Below, in pieces: positions 25,772-34,321 of a DNA stretch of 37,361 bases. Position 1 is the first letter of the stretch. Every line of letters starts with the position of its first letter. Origin of the DNA: Clostridiales bacterium (GTDB taxonomy: Bacteria; Bacillota; Clostridia; Christensenellales; Borkfalkiaceae); NCBI GenBank assembly GCA_015055545.1, contig SVHY01000018.1, positions 1 through 37,361 of the forward strand, in the 5' to 3' direction. Made by a program: the position numbers and the translations under genes. Under the pieces are notes generated by a model. The model ran no database searches. It was given only the letters and a program-made list of their open reading frames with translations, and had not been told where the DNA came from.

Positions 25772-26390
25772 AAAATCAATATCTCTGATTTTATCCTTAC
25801 TCATTACTATGTTGCTTACCTTTTTTGCTGCCTGCAAAGACGATTCCACTCCGAGCAGCGAGCCTGATTCTAAGCCCGCTTCCGTAACGCTCGATAAAAC
25901 GGCGATTACGCTCTCTATCGGCGGCGAAGACACCTTACAGGTTCTGGGCAGCGAAGAAGGGGAAACGGTGGTTTGGAGCACGAGAAACGCAGCGGTTGCC
26001 ACCGTGGAAAACGGCAAGGTAACGGGCGTTGGCTTGGGCAACACCACGGTCACGGCAACGGTAGGCGAAACGACGATCGAATGTAGCGTTACCGTAACGA
26101 TCTTCTATGAAAACGTAGTGGAGATCGTGCTGGAAAACGAGTTGCACGACAATGCAAATTTCCGTTTGTTGACGGGGGACACTTACGTGTTTGAACCCGC
26201 TTTGATGGACGGAACGAAAGTGGAAAACGTTACGTTTACGCTGACGAGCAACAACGCGGCTATCACCGTTTCGGGCATGACGATTACCGCAGTAGAAGCG
26301 GTAGAAAACGCCGAAGTGGAGATCGCCTGTACGTATAACGGGCAAGCGTATTCGCTCACCGTGTACGTGAGTGTAGATCAGGGGGTGTAA
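25764..26390 (+). CDS. Small Big_2-type Ig-like lipoprotein (208 aa)
   Basis: Signal peptide with lipobox FAAC (about Cys24). Residues about 40-112 form a bacterial Ig-like domain 2 with its usual signature: SVTLDKTAITLSIGGEDTLQ, VVWSTRNAAVATVENGKVTGVGLGNTTVTATV. A second, more divergent beta domain follows to the end (VVEIVLENELHDN...). No enzyme motif. It overlaps the DUF4838 gene by 8 nt and is 3 nt from the next gene, indicating coupled translation. Likely a surface display or glycan-contact protein that accompanies the importer. Confidence 0.92.
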   Translation: MRKKSISLILSLLITMLLTFFAACKDDSTPSSEPDSKPASVTLDKTAITLSIGGEDTLQVLGSEEGETVVWSTRNAAVATVENGKVTGVGLGNTTVTATVGETTIECSVTVTIFYENVVEIVLENELHDNANFRLLTGDTYVFEPALMDGTKVENVTFTLTSNNAAITVSGMTITAVEAVENAEVEIACTYNGQAYSLTVYVSVDQGV

Positions 26391-26393
26391 GGC

Positions 26394-28445
26394 ATGAAAA
26401 AAATACTTAATTTGTTTCTTTCCGCGCTTATTTTCAGCACGTCGCTGATAACGCTGATTTCATGCTCCAACGAAGACGAAAACGAGTCGTCGCCGACGGA
26501 AATTGTGGCGGAAGAGGGTAGCTATCTTGCGCTCAACGCGTATGAGATAACCTTAAACGTAGGCGAAACGTTCACGTTGGACGCGAAGCTGTACGACGGA
26601 AGCGACGAGAGGCAAACGGCGCAAGAAACGACCTATACCGTGGACGTGGAACAAATAGCGTCCGTAAAAGACGGCGTAATTACCGCGAAACAGGAAGGCA
26701 CTACGTATATCAACGTATACGCGGACGGCGTGGCAGCGTCCTGTTTTGTCACGGTCGTTAACAAAAACGTAATCGACGGGCTGGTTATCCGTTTCACCAC
26801 GCAGAAGCTGTATCAAGGCGTTTCGCAACAGGCGAGCGCGCTGTTGTACGATAACGGCACGTTGATTGCCGAACCTACCGTAGAGTGGAGCGTGGCAGAC
26901 GCGGAAACGTTAGAGATTACCGCAAACGGCACGGTTACCCCCAAAAAGTTGGCGGAAAGCACGACGATCACCGCAACCTGCGAATATGAAGGCAAAACGT
27001 ATACGGCGGAGAAACAGATCGCCGTGGTTGCGCCTACGTACTACGCATTAAGCGCGTCGAACGTGAAATTGGCTTCGCCGCTCACCCTTTCGGGCGTGGA
27101 AAACGACAGCTATATCACGAAAGACGTTGACTTAAAGCGCGTGAACGTACTCACGGGCGAAGTGGAACAAGTTTCCGCGGCTGACTATACGGTTACGACC
27201 TCCGACGCGGAAGTGGCAACGTCAACTGTCACCGAAACGGGCGTGCAGTTGCAAGCGAAAAACGTCGGCAAAACCACGTTCGCGGCAACGCTTGTCGAAA
27301 ACGGCGAGAGTGCTTCGGGTAGGCTTGAGGTTGCGCACACGATCGCAAGCGTAGCGGATATGGACGTACTCTCCCTTGCTAGCTGGAACGATTCGTCGCT
27401 TTTGAGCGAAAGCTTCCTTATGGTAAACGATATCGACTATCAGGGCGACGTGATGATGCCCATCGCGGAATACGACGATAGCAAAGGCACACGCTCGTTA
27501 GGCGTTCAGTGGAAATACCGTCTGAAAACGGCTGGGAAAAACGGCGAGCTTTACGAATACGTGGATAGAGCGGCTTTCGGCAAGAAGGCTACGGCATGTC
27601 TGTCGGATGGGCAATTCAGTACGTTGAATTCGGTGGGCGGCTTGAATAAAAACAACGCCGCGTCCTTTTCGGGTACGTTCGACGGCAACGGCTATTCCAT
27701 CAAAAACGGCGAGCTGTTCTACGGACCGACAATGACAATCCCTAAGGGTGCGGACGGAACGTATTGTTCGGCATATTCCCACCTGTTCGGTCAGTTCACG
27801 GGCACGCTGAAAAACGTTTCCTTTGAAAATATCGGTATGCAAAACCCCAAAGACGTGACCATCGAGGGCGTGGAATACGGAATCGACGCTGTATATCTCA
27901 ACAACGCGATAGAGCCGTTGAAGCTGCAAAAGACGGAAAGCGGAGATTATTACCATTTAGGCGCTTCCATCATCGCATATGCCAACGCTTGCGTGATCGA
28001 GAACGTATACTTGGAAATGCGTGAAACGGAAGTCAGCTTTGTCCCCGGTCAAGGCTTTGGCGCGTTGATCTGCTGGGGTTACGATCCGTACGTGGCAAAC
28101 TGCGTGGCGGATATACAAATGATCAAAGAAGGAAACAGCGTAGTGTATACGATTGTTGGCAAAGGCGACAAAACGGGTACGTTTGAAAATATTCTGGCGA
28201 TCAACAATAACTCGGCAAGTGCTTTCTACCAGGCTACGGGCGAGAAAAACTACGGCTTCAACGGCAACTATTGGAATAAAACCACCGATTGGAAAACGCT
28301 GTTTACGCTCACCGCAGGCACGGTGGAAACAGTACAGAGCATAGAACAAACCGTTTTGAGCTACGATTCCAACATTTGGGATATGAGCAATTTCGGAGCG
28401 GACAAAGACGGGCGCCCCGTTCTTAAAAAGGGCTGCTCCGTTTGA
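26394..28445 (+). CDS. Big_2/GLUG-type lipoprotein (683 aa)
   Basis: Lipobox LISC (Cys24). Residues about 43-210 hold two Big_2-type Ig domains (ITLNVGETFTLDAKL...GVITAKQEGTTYINV; then ...NGTVTPKKLAESTTITATCEYEG). A third, related beta segment runs to about 310. From about 315 the protein resembles GLUG-repeat proteins: an opening VADMDVLSLASW...NDIDYQGDV, then FSGTFDGNGYSIKNGELFYG, SHLFGQFTGTLKNVSFENIGMQ and FGALICWGYDPYVANCVADIQ. The C-terminal section after about 590 (FNGNYWNKTTDW) ends the beta-solenoid. The same family of repeats occurs in the 1307-residue lipoprotein at 1194-5117, so the locus shares a surface architecture. No catalytic motif. Binding of the polysaccharide is inferred from context. 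Confidence 0.88.
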   Translation: MKKILNLFLSALIFSTSLITLISCSNEDENESSPTEIVAEEGSYLALNAYEITLNVGETFTLDAKLYDGSDERQTAQETTYTVDVEQIASVKDGVITAKQEGTTYINVYADGVAASCFVTVVNKNVIDGLVIRFTTQKLYQGVSQQASALLYDNGTLIAEPTVEWSVADAETLEITANGTVTPKKLAESTTITATCEYEGKTYTAEKQIAVVAPTYYALSASNVKLASPLTLSGVENDSYITKDVDLKRVNVLTGEVEQVSAADYTVTTSDAEVATSTVTETGVQLQAKNVGKTTFAATLVENGESASGRLEVAHTIASVADMDVLSLASWNDSSLLSESFLMVNDIDYQGDVMMPIAEYDDSKGTRSLGVQWKYRLKTAGKNGELYEYVDRAAFGKKATACLSDGQFSTLNSVGGLNKNNAASFSGTFDGNGYSIKNGELFYGPTMTIPKGADGTYCSAYSHLFGQFTGTLKNVSFENIGMQNPKDVTIEGVEYGIDAVYLNNAIEPLKLQKTESGDYYHLGASIIAYANACVIENVYLEMRETEVSFVPGQGFGALICWGYDPYVANCVADIQMIKEGNSVVYTIVGKGDKTGTFENILAINNNSASAFYQATGEKNYGFNGNYWNKTTDWKTLFTLTAGTVETVQSIEQTVLSYDSNIWDMSNFGADKDGRPVLKKGCSV

Positions 28446-28504
28446 TAACAACGGCTTTCAGAGCACTACCAAAAATATAAATTAAAAAACAGGAGGATTA
28501 AAAG

Positions 28505-30829
28505 ATGAAAGCAAAAAAGAAACTTTTGGCATTAGCCATGTCTGCCCTTACGGGCGTAGTGACGTTTGGCTTAGCGTTACACCTGAGGGTGCCAAGCACC
28601 GTTTCCGCAGAGGACGCAACGGCTACGGTGGTTCCCCCCGCTGCGACGAACTTGGAAGACTTGGTGAACATCAATCCCGAAACAAGCAAGAGTGCCGACA
28701 TACGTTGGGTGTATAACGTCACTGGAATGAATACTCTTTACTATGGCAGAACGTCGGATGATTTTGTCAACGCCGGGATACAACAGGTTACTGAGGGTGA
28801 TGATAGCCTTACGTACGCAATGTTTGACGAGGCGTACGACAAAGACAACGCTAAACACAAAGCGGACTATACGTATTTTAAAAAGGGTGCCACGACGGCT
28901 ACTTCGGAGACAGGCGCAGTTATAAACGCCAACGACTACGACGGCAACTACAGCTTTTTCGCAAATGCTACCGCAGCAGCATCAACCTTACAGGCTGGCG
29001 GTATACTTTTGCCGAAAGTCAACGATAAAGACCAAATTATCAGTTTTAATATGAATTATACCGACCGTAGGCACGAATTTTACTCGCGTTGGGTAAAATC
29101 CACTACGAATAGTTATTATGCGGACCCCAAGAGTGGCACTGGATCGTATTACGGGATAACGTTTAATTTTAGTGATACTAGCTTTATTGCGTTTAGAAAC
29201 ACAGTGGCTAATGTATCGACTGATACCGCCATAAACAATAATTCGGCAGCGAGGCGTTCGAAGTCATATATATATCAAACGTACAACACAAAGAACCCAG
29301 ACAATACAGTCAGTTCGTTCGACGAGTTGTTGGTAAAGGGAGACGATATCAACGTAACCTACGGCACGTTTGACGTTGGCGAAGGCGAGAGTAAAGCTAC
29401 TTATACGTATTTCAAGTTGTACAACCTCACCAAAGATTTGTTAGTCTTCGAGGAAACGGTAAACGTGGGTGTGGACAATACGGTTTACGAAGGAGATAAT
29501 CAAACGTGGGCTACAAAGTGCATGATGAAGATCGGATTCCAAATGAGAGGTGATTGGGATAATGTTAATTACGACCGTACGCCCGTCACCATCGCAGGTG
29601 TAGAAGAACCCTTGCTTCAGAACGGGTACGACACAACCGCGGTAGAAGGCGACTACATGGAAGACAACGCGTTGGAAACGGTTACGTTGCCTACGAACTA
29701 CACGTGGAAAACCGGCACGCAGCTGTTGCAAGCAGGCACGAACGAATACGACGCCGTGTACGAGTACGAATACTACGGAAAAACGTATACGAAAGATTGT
29801 AAAGTAACCGTAACGGCGGAGGCGTTGCCTCATTACACGCTTACGCTGAAGGATATGAGCGGCGAAGTGATCGGAACGGACACGGTAAAGCAGGGCGAAG
29901 ACTACGAGTTTAAACCACTCGATAGAGAAAAGGCGTTCGTGGCGTACAAGGTGGGCGACAAGCTCTATAACGTTGGCGACACCGTAGCGGTTGACGCGAA
30001 CAGCGAGGCGACCCTTTGGGAAGCGGATTTCAAGATGAACGAAAAAGTTTCGGTACGTTTGTATAATAACGAGAACGGTTACGGCGGTTTGCGTTATATG
30101 GCGCAGATGCCTGCATCGGATTGGGCGGTCTCTGAAAGCGTAACGTTCAAGACGATGATCGTTCCCACCGATTTGATCGACGGCGGCGTGTTGACCGTAA
30201 ACGAAGCGGACGCACAGAAAGCGGCGGCAACGGTTGCGGATATGACGGACGGCGGCAAGGATTACAAGATCGCGTTGTTTGCAATCACGAATATTAAGCA
30301 TGAGAATTACGATCGCAAGTTCACGGGCGCAGCTTACCTTGAGGTAACGTATGCGGACGGCGAAACGGGTTACGTAATGACGGATACAAAGAGCGTTTCG
30401 GTTTACGATTTGGCAGTGGAGGCGTACGCAGCGAACGCTAAGAAAATTGCTGAAACCAGCGCACCCTTGTACAGCGATGACAACGTGGCGATGCTCAAGC
30501 AGTATATCAACGGCGTTGTGGATATTTCTTACGTAGAAACAAGCGATACGTTGACGATCACTTTGGTGGATAACGGTTTGGAGCTTCCCCAAGGCTACAC
30601 GTTGGATAGCGAGGAAACGGAAGTAACGGAGAATGGAGAAGCATATACGGTTTCGGTAACGCTGAACGTGGAAGGCTCCGTTTTGGAAACCTTGCTTGTG
30701 GACGGGGAAAGTCAGGCGCCCGTTATCGTGAGAAACAATAACGCTGAGACGTACACGTCAGTTGCAGTAACGCGCGAGTATGACGCGGCAGCGCACACGT
30801 TGAAGCTTACGTTTGACGTAAATGCATAA
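28505..30829 (+). CDS. Secreted surface protein (774 aa) with C-terminal 'SVRL...GLRY' domain
   Basis: Sec signal peptide ending VSA (about 35) before ED; no lipobox. Residues about 60-365 form a large beta-sandwich-like region of unknown family. Residues about 385-438 are an Ig-like domain (TYKDCKVTVTA). Residues about 443-510 form a short MucBP-like repeat (HYTLTLKDMSGEVIGTDTV, then YEF..L...FVAYKVGDKLYNVGDTV). Residues about 511-670 carry the SVRL(x)n GLRYMAQMP...FKTMIVPTDL pattern found at the C-terminus of many large surface proteins of gut Clostridia (from memory). AGGAGGA lies before the ATG, 59 nt after the previous stop and without a terminator between, so it belongs to the glycan locus. 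No anchor motif is visible. Function unknown; probably polysaccharide-associated. Confidence 0.85.
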   Translation: MKAKKKLLALAMSALTGVVTFGLALHLRVPSTVSAEDATATVVPPAATNLEDLVNINPETSKSADIRWVYNVTGMNTLYYGRTSDDFVNAGIQQVTEGDDSLTYAMFDEAYDKDNAKHKADYTYFKKGATTATSETGAVINANDYDGNYSFFANATAAASTLQAGGILLPKVNDKDQIISFNMNYTDRRHEFYSRWVKSTTNSYYADPKSGTGSYYGITFNFSDTSFIAFRNTVANVSTDTAINNNSAARRSKSYIYQTYNTKNPDNTVSSFDELLVKGDDINVTYGTFDVGEGESKATYTYFKLYNLTKDLLVFEETVNVGVDNTVYEGDNQTWATKCMMKIGFQMRGDWDNVNYDRTPVTIAGVEEPLLQNGYDTTAVEGDYMEDNALETVTLPTNYTWKTGTQLLQAGTNEYDAVYEYEYYGKTYTKDCKVTVTAEALPHYTLTLKDMSGEVIGTDTVKQGEDYEFKPLDREKAFVAYKVGDKLYNVGDTVAVDANSEATLWEADFKMNEKVSVRLYNNENGYGGLRYMAQMPASDWAVSESVTFKTMIVPTDLIDGGVLTVNEADAQKAAATVADMTDGGKDYKIALFAITNIKHENYDRKFTGAAYLEVTYADGETGYVMTDTKSVSVYDLAVEAYAANAKKIAETSAPLYSDDNVAMLKQYINGVVDISYVETSDTLTITLVDNGLELPQGYTLDSEETEVTENGEAYTVSVTLNVEGSVLETLLVDGESQAPVIVRNNNAETYTSVAVTREYDAAAHTLKLTFDVNA

Positions 30830-30842
30830 TGGAGGTGTTATT

Positions 30843-30986
30843 ATGAAAAGATACAGCAGCCCGATTATGGAAATTTTAACGATGGGAGAAGCGGATATCG
30901 TCATGTTATCCGGCAATTACGAGGAAGAAAACACCACGTATTTTAAGGATACTTGGGGGAACAGATTCTCTAACGACAACAACTAA
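30843..30986 (+). CDS. Small protein of 47 aa, unknown function
   Basis: ATG at 30843 with a strong GGAGGTG ribosome binding site 5 nt upstream, 13 nt after the preceding stop and before the terminator at 31005. It begins MKRYSSPIMEILTMGEAD and ends in an Asn/Asp-rich tail; there is no signal peptide, membrane segment or cysteine. The opening M(K)xY..P.MEI....DIV..SG is a layout I recall from small uncharacterised ORFs that follow surface or peptide-export genes in gut Firmicutes; this is memory, not a search. An SG pair at about residues 23-24 could divide a leader from a core, but no maturation enzyme is in the window. Expression is well supported by the signals; the role is unknown. Confidence 0.7.
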   Translation: MKRYSSPIMEILTMGEADIVMLSGNYEEENTTYFKDTWGNRFSNDNN

Positions 30987-31004
30987 AACGTAGAAAAGTG
31001 GCAT

Positions 31005-31045
31005 ACGACAAGGTGCGTTTGCGCCTTGTCGTGTGTTGCTTTGTC
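31005..31045 (+). terminator. Terminator of the glycan locus
   Basis: A 12-bp stem (31005-31016 with 31021-31032, one G-T pair) with a 4-nt GTTT loop is followed by GTGTTGCTTTG. The T run is weak, but it sits immediately after the last small ORF of the cluster. Confidence 0.75.
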
Positions 31046-31074
31046 CTTTTCAGAGAAACGGCAACGCGGTTTTA

Positions 31075-31095
31075 TTTGGCTTTGCGAAAGCCAAA
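31075..31095 (+). promoter_or_regulatory. Hairpin upstream of the small InlB-type lipoprotein gene
   Basis: A 9-bp perfect stem, TTTGGCTTT/AAAGCCAAA, with a 3-nt loop is not followed by T, so it is not a terminator. It may be a leader structure or operator; no function can be assigned. Confidence 0.35.
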
Positions 31096-31158
31096 CGCTC
31101 GAAAAAGCCGAGCCCGTTATCAAAGAATACTACGAAATAAAGAGTAAGGAAGTAAAAG

Positions 31159-31689
31159 ATGAAAAGATTATGTAGCTTATTATTGGCATTTATCGCAACG
31201 CTTTGTTTGTTTTGCGCGTGCAGTGAGCCGGAGGAAGAAACGGGGGTGTACACCGTCACGTTCACACAAGAGGGACAGGCGGATATCGTCAAGGAAGTGG
31301 AAAGCGGGGAAGCGCTCACCGATATCCCTACGCCCGTCGGAAAAGACGGCTACGACGTTGCTTGGAACACGACGAACTTTTCCAAAATTACGGGCAATCT
31401 CACCGTGACGGCGGTTGCTACGCCTAAAACGTACGTAATCACGTACACGTATGATCCGCGTTTGGACAACGCATACGAAGTTACGCTGGAAAAAACCACG
31501 CAATCCGTTGTATATAACACGCAATTCACACTCGCTACCGCTACAGCTTCCAACGCGGAGAAAACGCTGATATTCCAAGGCTGGGTAGACGAAGAAACGA
31601 ATGAACCCGTTGTAGCGGGAACGTACGACTTTACAAGGGATATCACGCTCGTTGCGCAGTTCGGCGTAGCGGACGTAGAATGGTCTTAA
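31159..31689 (+). CDS. Small InlB B-repeat-like lipoprotein (176 aa)
   Basis: Signal peptide with lipobox FCAC (Cys21). The body has two beta modules. The first is an InlB B-repeat-like unit: VYTVTFTQEGQADIVKEVESGEAL, IPTPVGKDGYDVAWNTTNF, LTVTAVATPKTYVITY. The second is a longer, similar fold ending TLIFQGWVDEETNEPV..GTYDFTRDITLVAQFG, which repeats the same F.GW...G..YDFT.DITL.AQF layout. This is a Listeria-Bacteroides repeat protein of the Gram-positive surface. AAGGAAG precedes the ATG. It lies 170 nt downstream of the locus terminator and has its own terminator, so it may be a separate transcript. Adhesion or cell-wall association is inferred. Confidence 0.88.
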   Translation: MKRLCSLLLAFIATLCLFCACSEPEEETGVYTVTFTQEGQADIVKEVESGEALTDIPTPVGKDGYDVAWNTTNFSKITGNLTVTAVATPKTYVITYTYDPRLDNAYEVTLEKTTQSVVYNTQFTLATATASNAEKTLIFQGWVDEETNEPVVAGTYDFTRDITLVAQFGVADVEWS

Positions 31690-31741
31690 AAGCGTAAGAC
31701 GAATAAGACAGACGAACTGTTAAAAACTTTATTGCAATAAA

Positions 31742-31778
31742 CAACGCTCCGTTTTACGTAACGGAGCGTTGGATTTTT
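31742..31778 (+). terminator. Terminator of the InlB-type lipoprotein gene
   Basis: A 12-bp perfect stem (31742-31753 with 31760-31771) with a 6-nt loop is followed by GATTTTTGC. Confidence 0.88.
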
Positions 31779-31840
31779 GCAAAAATAAAAAGATTTACAT
31801 ATTTTTTGCATGATAATGCTTATTTATTGTTTGATAAATG

Positions 31841-31849
31841 TGCTATAAT
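31841..31849 (+). promoter_or_regulatory. Extended -10 promoter of the GH39-like gene
   Basis: TGCTATAAT (31841-31849) is an extended -10 box with a perfect TATAAT and no clear -35 at the usual distance. Transcription would start near 31856, about 90 nt before the ATG at 31947. Confidence 0.6.
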
Positions 31850-31946
31850 AAATATACGAAAGAAAAAGTTGGTTATTGCATATAACAGCAGGAGTATTTT
31901 ATAGATATTGCTATAACGCAAGTGAAAAATTTGGAGGGGTAATATT

Positions 31947-33260
31947 ATGGCAACGGTAAAAGTAGAACTCAATAACGTTTTAGGTAAAATAAAGCCTATG
32001 CACGCGGTGAACAACGGTCCGGTGAGAGGACCGCGTATGTTTCCTAAACGTGGAAACTTTGACGCGTATAAGGAGGCAGGTTTCCCCTACGCAAGGAATC
32101 ACGACGCTTCGTTTTGTTCGAGCTACGGTGGAGATCATACCGTGGATATAACGGCGGTGTTCCCCGATTTTGACGCTGATCCTTACGATCCCGCATCCTA
32201 CGATTTCGCCTGCACCGATCATTATTCTGCAACGATAATGGAGGCAGGAACGGAGGTGTTCTACCGCCTTGGTCAGAAAATAGACCACCGCGTTAAGAAA
32301 TACGATAACAAGCCGCCGAAGGATTACAAAAAATGGGCGGTTATCTGTGAGCACGTTATTCGTCATTATAATTACGGTTGGGCAGACGGCTTCCATTATA
32401 ACATGACCTATTGGGAGATCGGAAACGAGCCCGGTAACAACGGCGGTGAGACGTTTTTTTCGCCGCTTGAGGAATTCTATAAGTGTTTCGAGATTACGGC
32501 GAAGCATTTAAAGAGCTGTTTCCCCGAGTTGAAAATCGGTGGACCTTCGTTTGATACGGGACGCTTTGACGGAAAGAGCGACCAGTTTCTCACCTACGTG
32601 CGCGATCACGACGTGCCGCTTGATTTCTATTCCTGGCACCTTTATCGCCCGGAAACGTCGGAATATGCAAAGAGAATCATTCGCGCGCGCGAGCTTCTTG
32701 ATTCCTACGGCTTAACCAAGACGGAAAGCATACTTAACGAGTGGAACTTTATGAGAAACTGGAAAGAGGATATGACTCGCTCTATAATGGAGCTTATAAC
32801 CATCAAGGGCGCGGCGTTCTATACGGCGGTGATGGCGACGGCACAAAGCCTTCCCTTGGATATGCTTATGTATTACGACGCAAGACCGTGTACGTTAAAC
32901 GGACTTTTTGACTTTTATTCTCAAAAACCGTTGAAGGGTTATTATTCTTTCCTGCTGTTCTCAAAGCTTTATAAGCTTGGAAAGCAGGTAAAGACGGAGA
33001 CGGATGACGAGCGTATCTATGCCGTTGCCGCGGCAAACGAGGGCAAGGAAGCGGTGCTTTTCAGCTATTTCACCAACGACGAGGCGGCTACGACGGAAAC
33101 CGTTACCGTAAAATTCGAGGGCGGCAACGCGGATTCCTACGCTTTCATTGTACTTGACAAGGAATATAACGCCGAGAAAATTTGCACTATTGCCGTAGAA
33201 AACGGCGAGGCAACGTTTAGAATGAAACCGAATACGGTCGTTATGTTGGAAAAGTGTTAA
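31947..33260 (+). CDS. Glycoside hydrolase family 39-like enzyme, cytoplasmic (437 aa)
   Basis: No signal peptide, so it acts inside the cell. The fold is a (beta/alpha)8 barrel with a C-terminal beta domain from about 350. The acid/base residue is E161 in YWEIGNEPG (156-163), and the probable nucleophile is E265 in SILNEWNF (261-268). The pair and spacing fit clan GH-A beta-xylosidase/iduronidase-type family 39. Other clan features are HD (52-53), GGPSFD (198-203), FYSWHLYRP (227-235) and YYDAR (about 308-312). GGAGGG lies before the ATG, and the gene has its own promoter. It probably cleaves a beta-linked xyloside or related sugar imported by a transporter such as the CUT1 system upstream; the exact substrate is unknown. 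Confidence 0.88.
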   Translation: MATVKVELNNVLGKIKPMHAVNNGPVRGPRMFPKRGNFDAYKEAGFPYARNHDASFCSSYGGDHTVDITAVFPDFDADPYDPASYDFACTDHYSATIMEAGTEVFYRLGQKIDHRVKKYDNKPPKDYKKWAVICEHVIRHYNYGWADGFHYNMTYWEIGNEPGNNGGETFFSPLEEFYKCFEITAKHLKSCFPELKIGGPSFDTGRFDGKSDQFLTYVRDHDVPLDFYSWHLYRPETSEYAKRIIRARELLDSYGLTKTESILNEWNFMRNWKEDMTRSIMELITIKGAAFYTAVMATAQSLPLDMLMYYDARPCTLNGLFDFYSQKPLKGYYSFLLFSKLYKLGKQVKTETDDERIYAVAAANEGKEAVLFSYFTNDEAATTETVTVKFEGGNADSYAFIVLDKEYNAEKICTIAVENGEATFRMKPNTVVMLEKC

Positions 33261-33331
33261 TATTTGGTTTTTACTGAGAAAAAAATCGACGGTATCCGTT
33301 CGGAAACGGAACTGTTATAAAAAACGAAGAG

Positions 33332-33377
33332 AAAAAGAGAGAATATTTCGGTTTGTTCCGATTTCTTCTCTCTTTTT
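33332..33377. terminator. Bidirectional terminator between the GH39-like and AraC genes
   Basis: A 12-bp perfect A/T-flanked inverted repeat (33332-33343 with 33366-33377) has an A run on the left and TTTTTG on the right, so it can stop both converging transcripts. The inner part of the loop has a small extra CGG/CCG pairing. Confidence 0.8.
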
Positions 33378-33431
33378 GATTTGTAACGTGGGTTTAAGGG
33401 CGTTTGGTCGCCGCAACGGATACGTATAAGT

Positions 33432-34235
33432 TTATATCCAAGTATCTTCGTTGCGGTATTGTGACGGGGTTTTGCCCATAGCTTTTTTAAACAACCGTTC
33501 AAAGTATATCGTGCTGACAAAGCCGTGCTTTTGCGCAATTTCTTTTATGGACATATTCTTGTTGTACAAGAGTTCCTTCGCGGCATTTTGAATGGTGATT
33601 TTATTTTTATAAACGATGGGGGAAATGCCCGTTTGTTCTTTGAATAAATAATAAAATCGCGACGGACTCAAAAAACAAAGATTTGCAAGGTATTGTACGG
33701 TTATGTGTTTTGCATAATTTTGTTGAATGTACGCGAATGCGGGCTGAAGAGCCTTTTGTGACGTGGAAGTTTCGTTAATCTTTATTTCTTTGAATAACAG
33801 ACCGCAAATTTTATAAAAAGCCGAAAGAGCCAAAAAGGAGTCTGTACTTTTACTAAACTGATACTTTTCAATTTCTTTCAAAAGAGCGTACAAATCCTTA
33901 AAATTAGCGTTATTAAGTTTTTGAACGGGAATATTTTGATTGGCAAGCGCGTCGTTTTGGTCCAGAAAAGAAAAGTGCAAAGAATGAAAGACCGTCTTGG
34001 GGTTTGCAAACCATTTAACTTTATAAGTAGTATTTTGAGGAATGAACAGAATATCCCCCGCTTTTAATCGGATTATTTCTTCGTTGGCTTCAACAAGAGC
34101 TTCGCCCTCTAACATAAAAGCAAGGTTGTGACACGGGCGCGGTTGCGTGGAGTAATCGTATTCCCTGTTCCCATTACGCGTGTACTGAATGGATAGTAAT
34201 AAAGAAAGATATTCTTTCGTTCTTGCGTGAATCAT
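33432..34235 (-). CDS. AraC-family transcriptional regulator
   Basis: 267 residues from ATG 34235 (GAGGTG just upstream; a GTG six bases earlier is possible). The N-terminal ~100 residues form a cupin-type ligand-binding domain (HNLAFMLEGEALVEANEEIIRLKAGDILFIPQ). Residues about 165-265 hold the two helix-turn-helix units of HTH_18, with LANLCFLSPSRFYYLFKEQTGISP and IKEIAQKHGFVSTIYFERLFKKAMGKTPSQYR, the family's most conserved segments. Such proteins typically sense a sugar-type ligand and activate a neighbouring catabolic operon. It is divergent from the SDR operon, and the promoters overlap, so it probably controls that operon and itself. The GH39-like gene lies convergently on the other side. 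Confidence 0.95.
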   Translation of the reverse strand: MIHARTKEYLSLLLSIQYTRNGNREYDYSTQPRPCHNLAFMLEGEALVEANEEIIRLKAGDILFIPQNTTYKVKWFANPKTVFHSLHFSFLDQNDALANQNIPVQKLNNANFKDLYALLKEIEKYQFSKSTDSFLALSAFYKICGLLFKEIKINETSTSQKALQPAFAYIQQNYAKHITVQYLANLCFLSPSRFYYLFKEQTGISPIVYKNKITIQNAAKELLYNKNMSIKEIAQKHGFVSTIYFERLFKKAMGKTPSQYRNEDTWI

Positions 34236-34281
34236 AATCACCTCACAGTATAATCGGTTTGTTTTTTAGTAGTTTTATAAT

Positions 34282-34310
34282 ATTATAATTTCTTGCAAAA
34301 AAAATGTCAA
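34282..34310 (-). promoter_or_regulatory. Consensus promoter of the AraC gene
   Basis: On the minus strand, TTGACA (34305-34310), a 17-nt spacer that starts with T8, and TATAAT (34282-34287) match sigma-A at all twelve positions. The leader is about 40 nt. Confidence 0.9.
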
Positions 34311-34321
34311 TCGTTTATAAT
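34293..34321 (+). promoter_or_regulatory. Promoter of the SDR operon, overlapping the AraC promoter
   Basis: TTGCAA (34293-34298), a 17-nt spacer and TATAAT (34316-34321), followed by a second overlapping TATAAT (34321-34326), form the plus-strand promoter. The leader is about 25 nt before the ATG at 34351. Its -35 lies within the spacer of the divergent AraC promoter, so the two cannot be occupied together. Confidence 0.8.
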
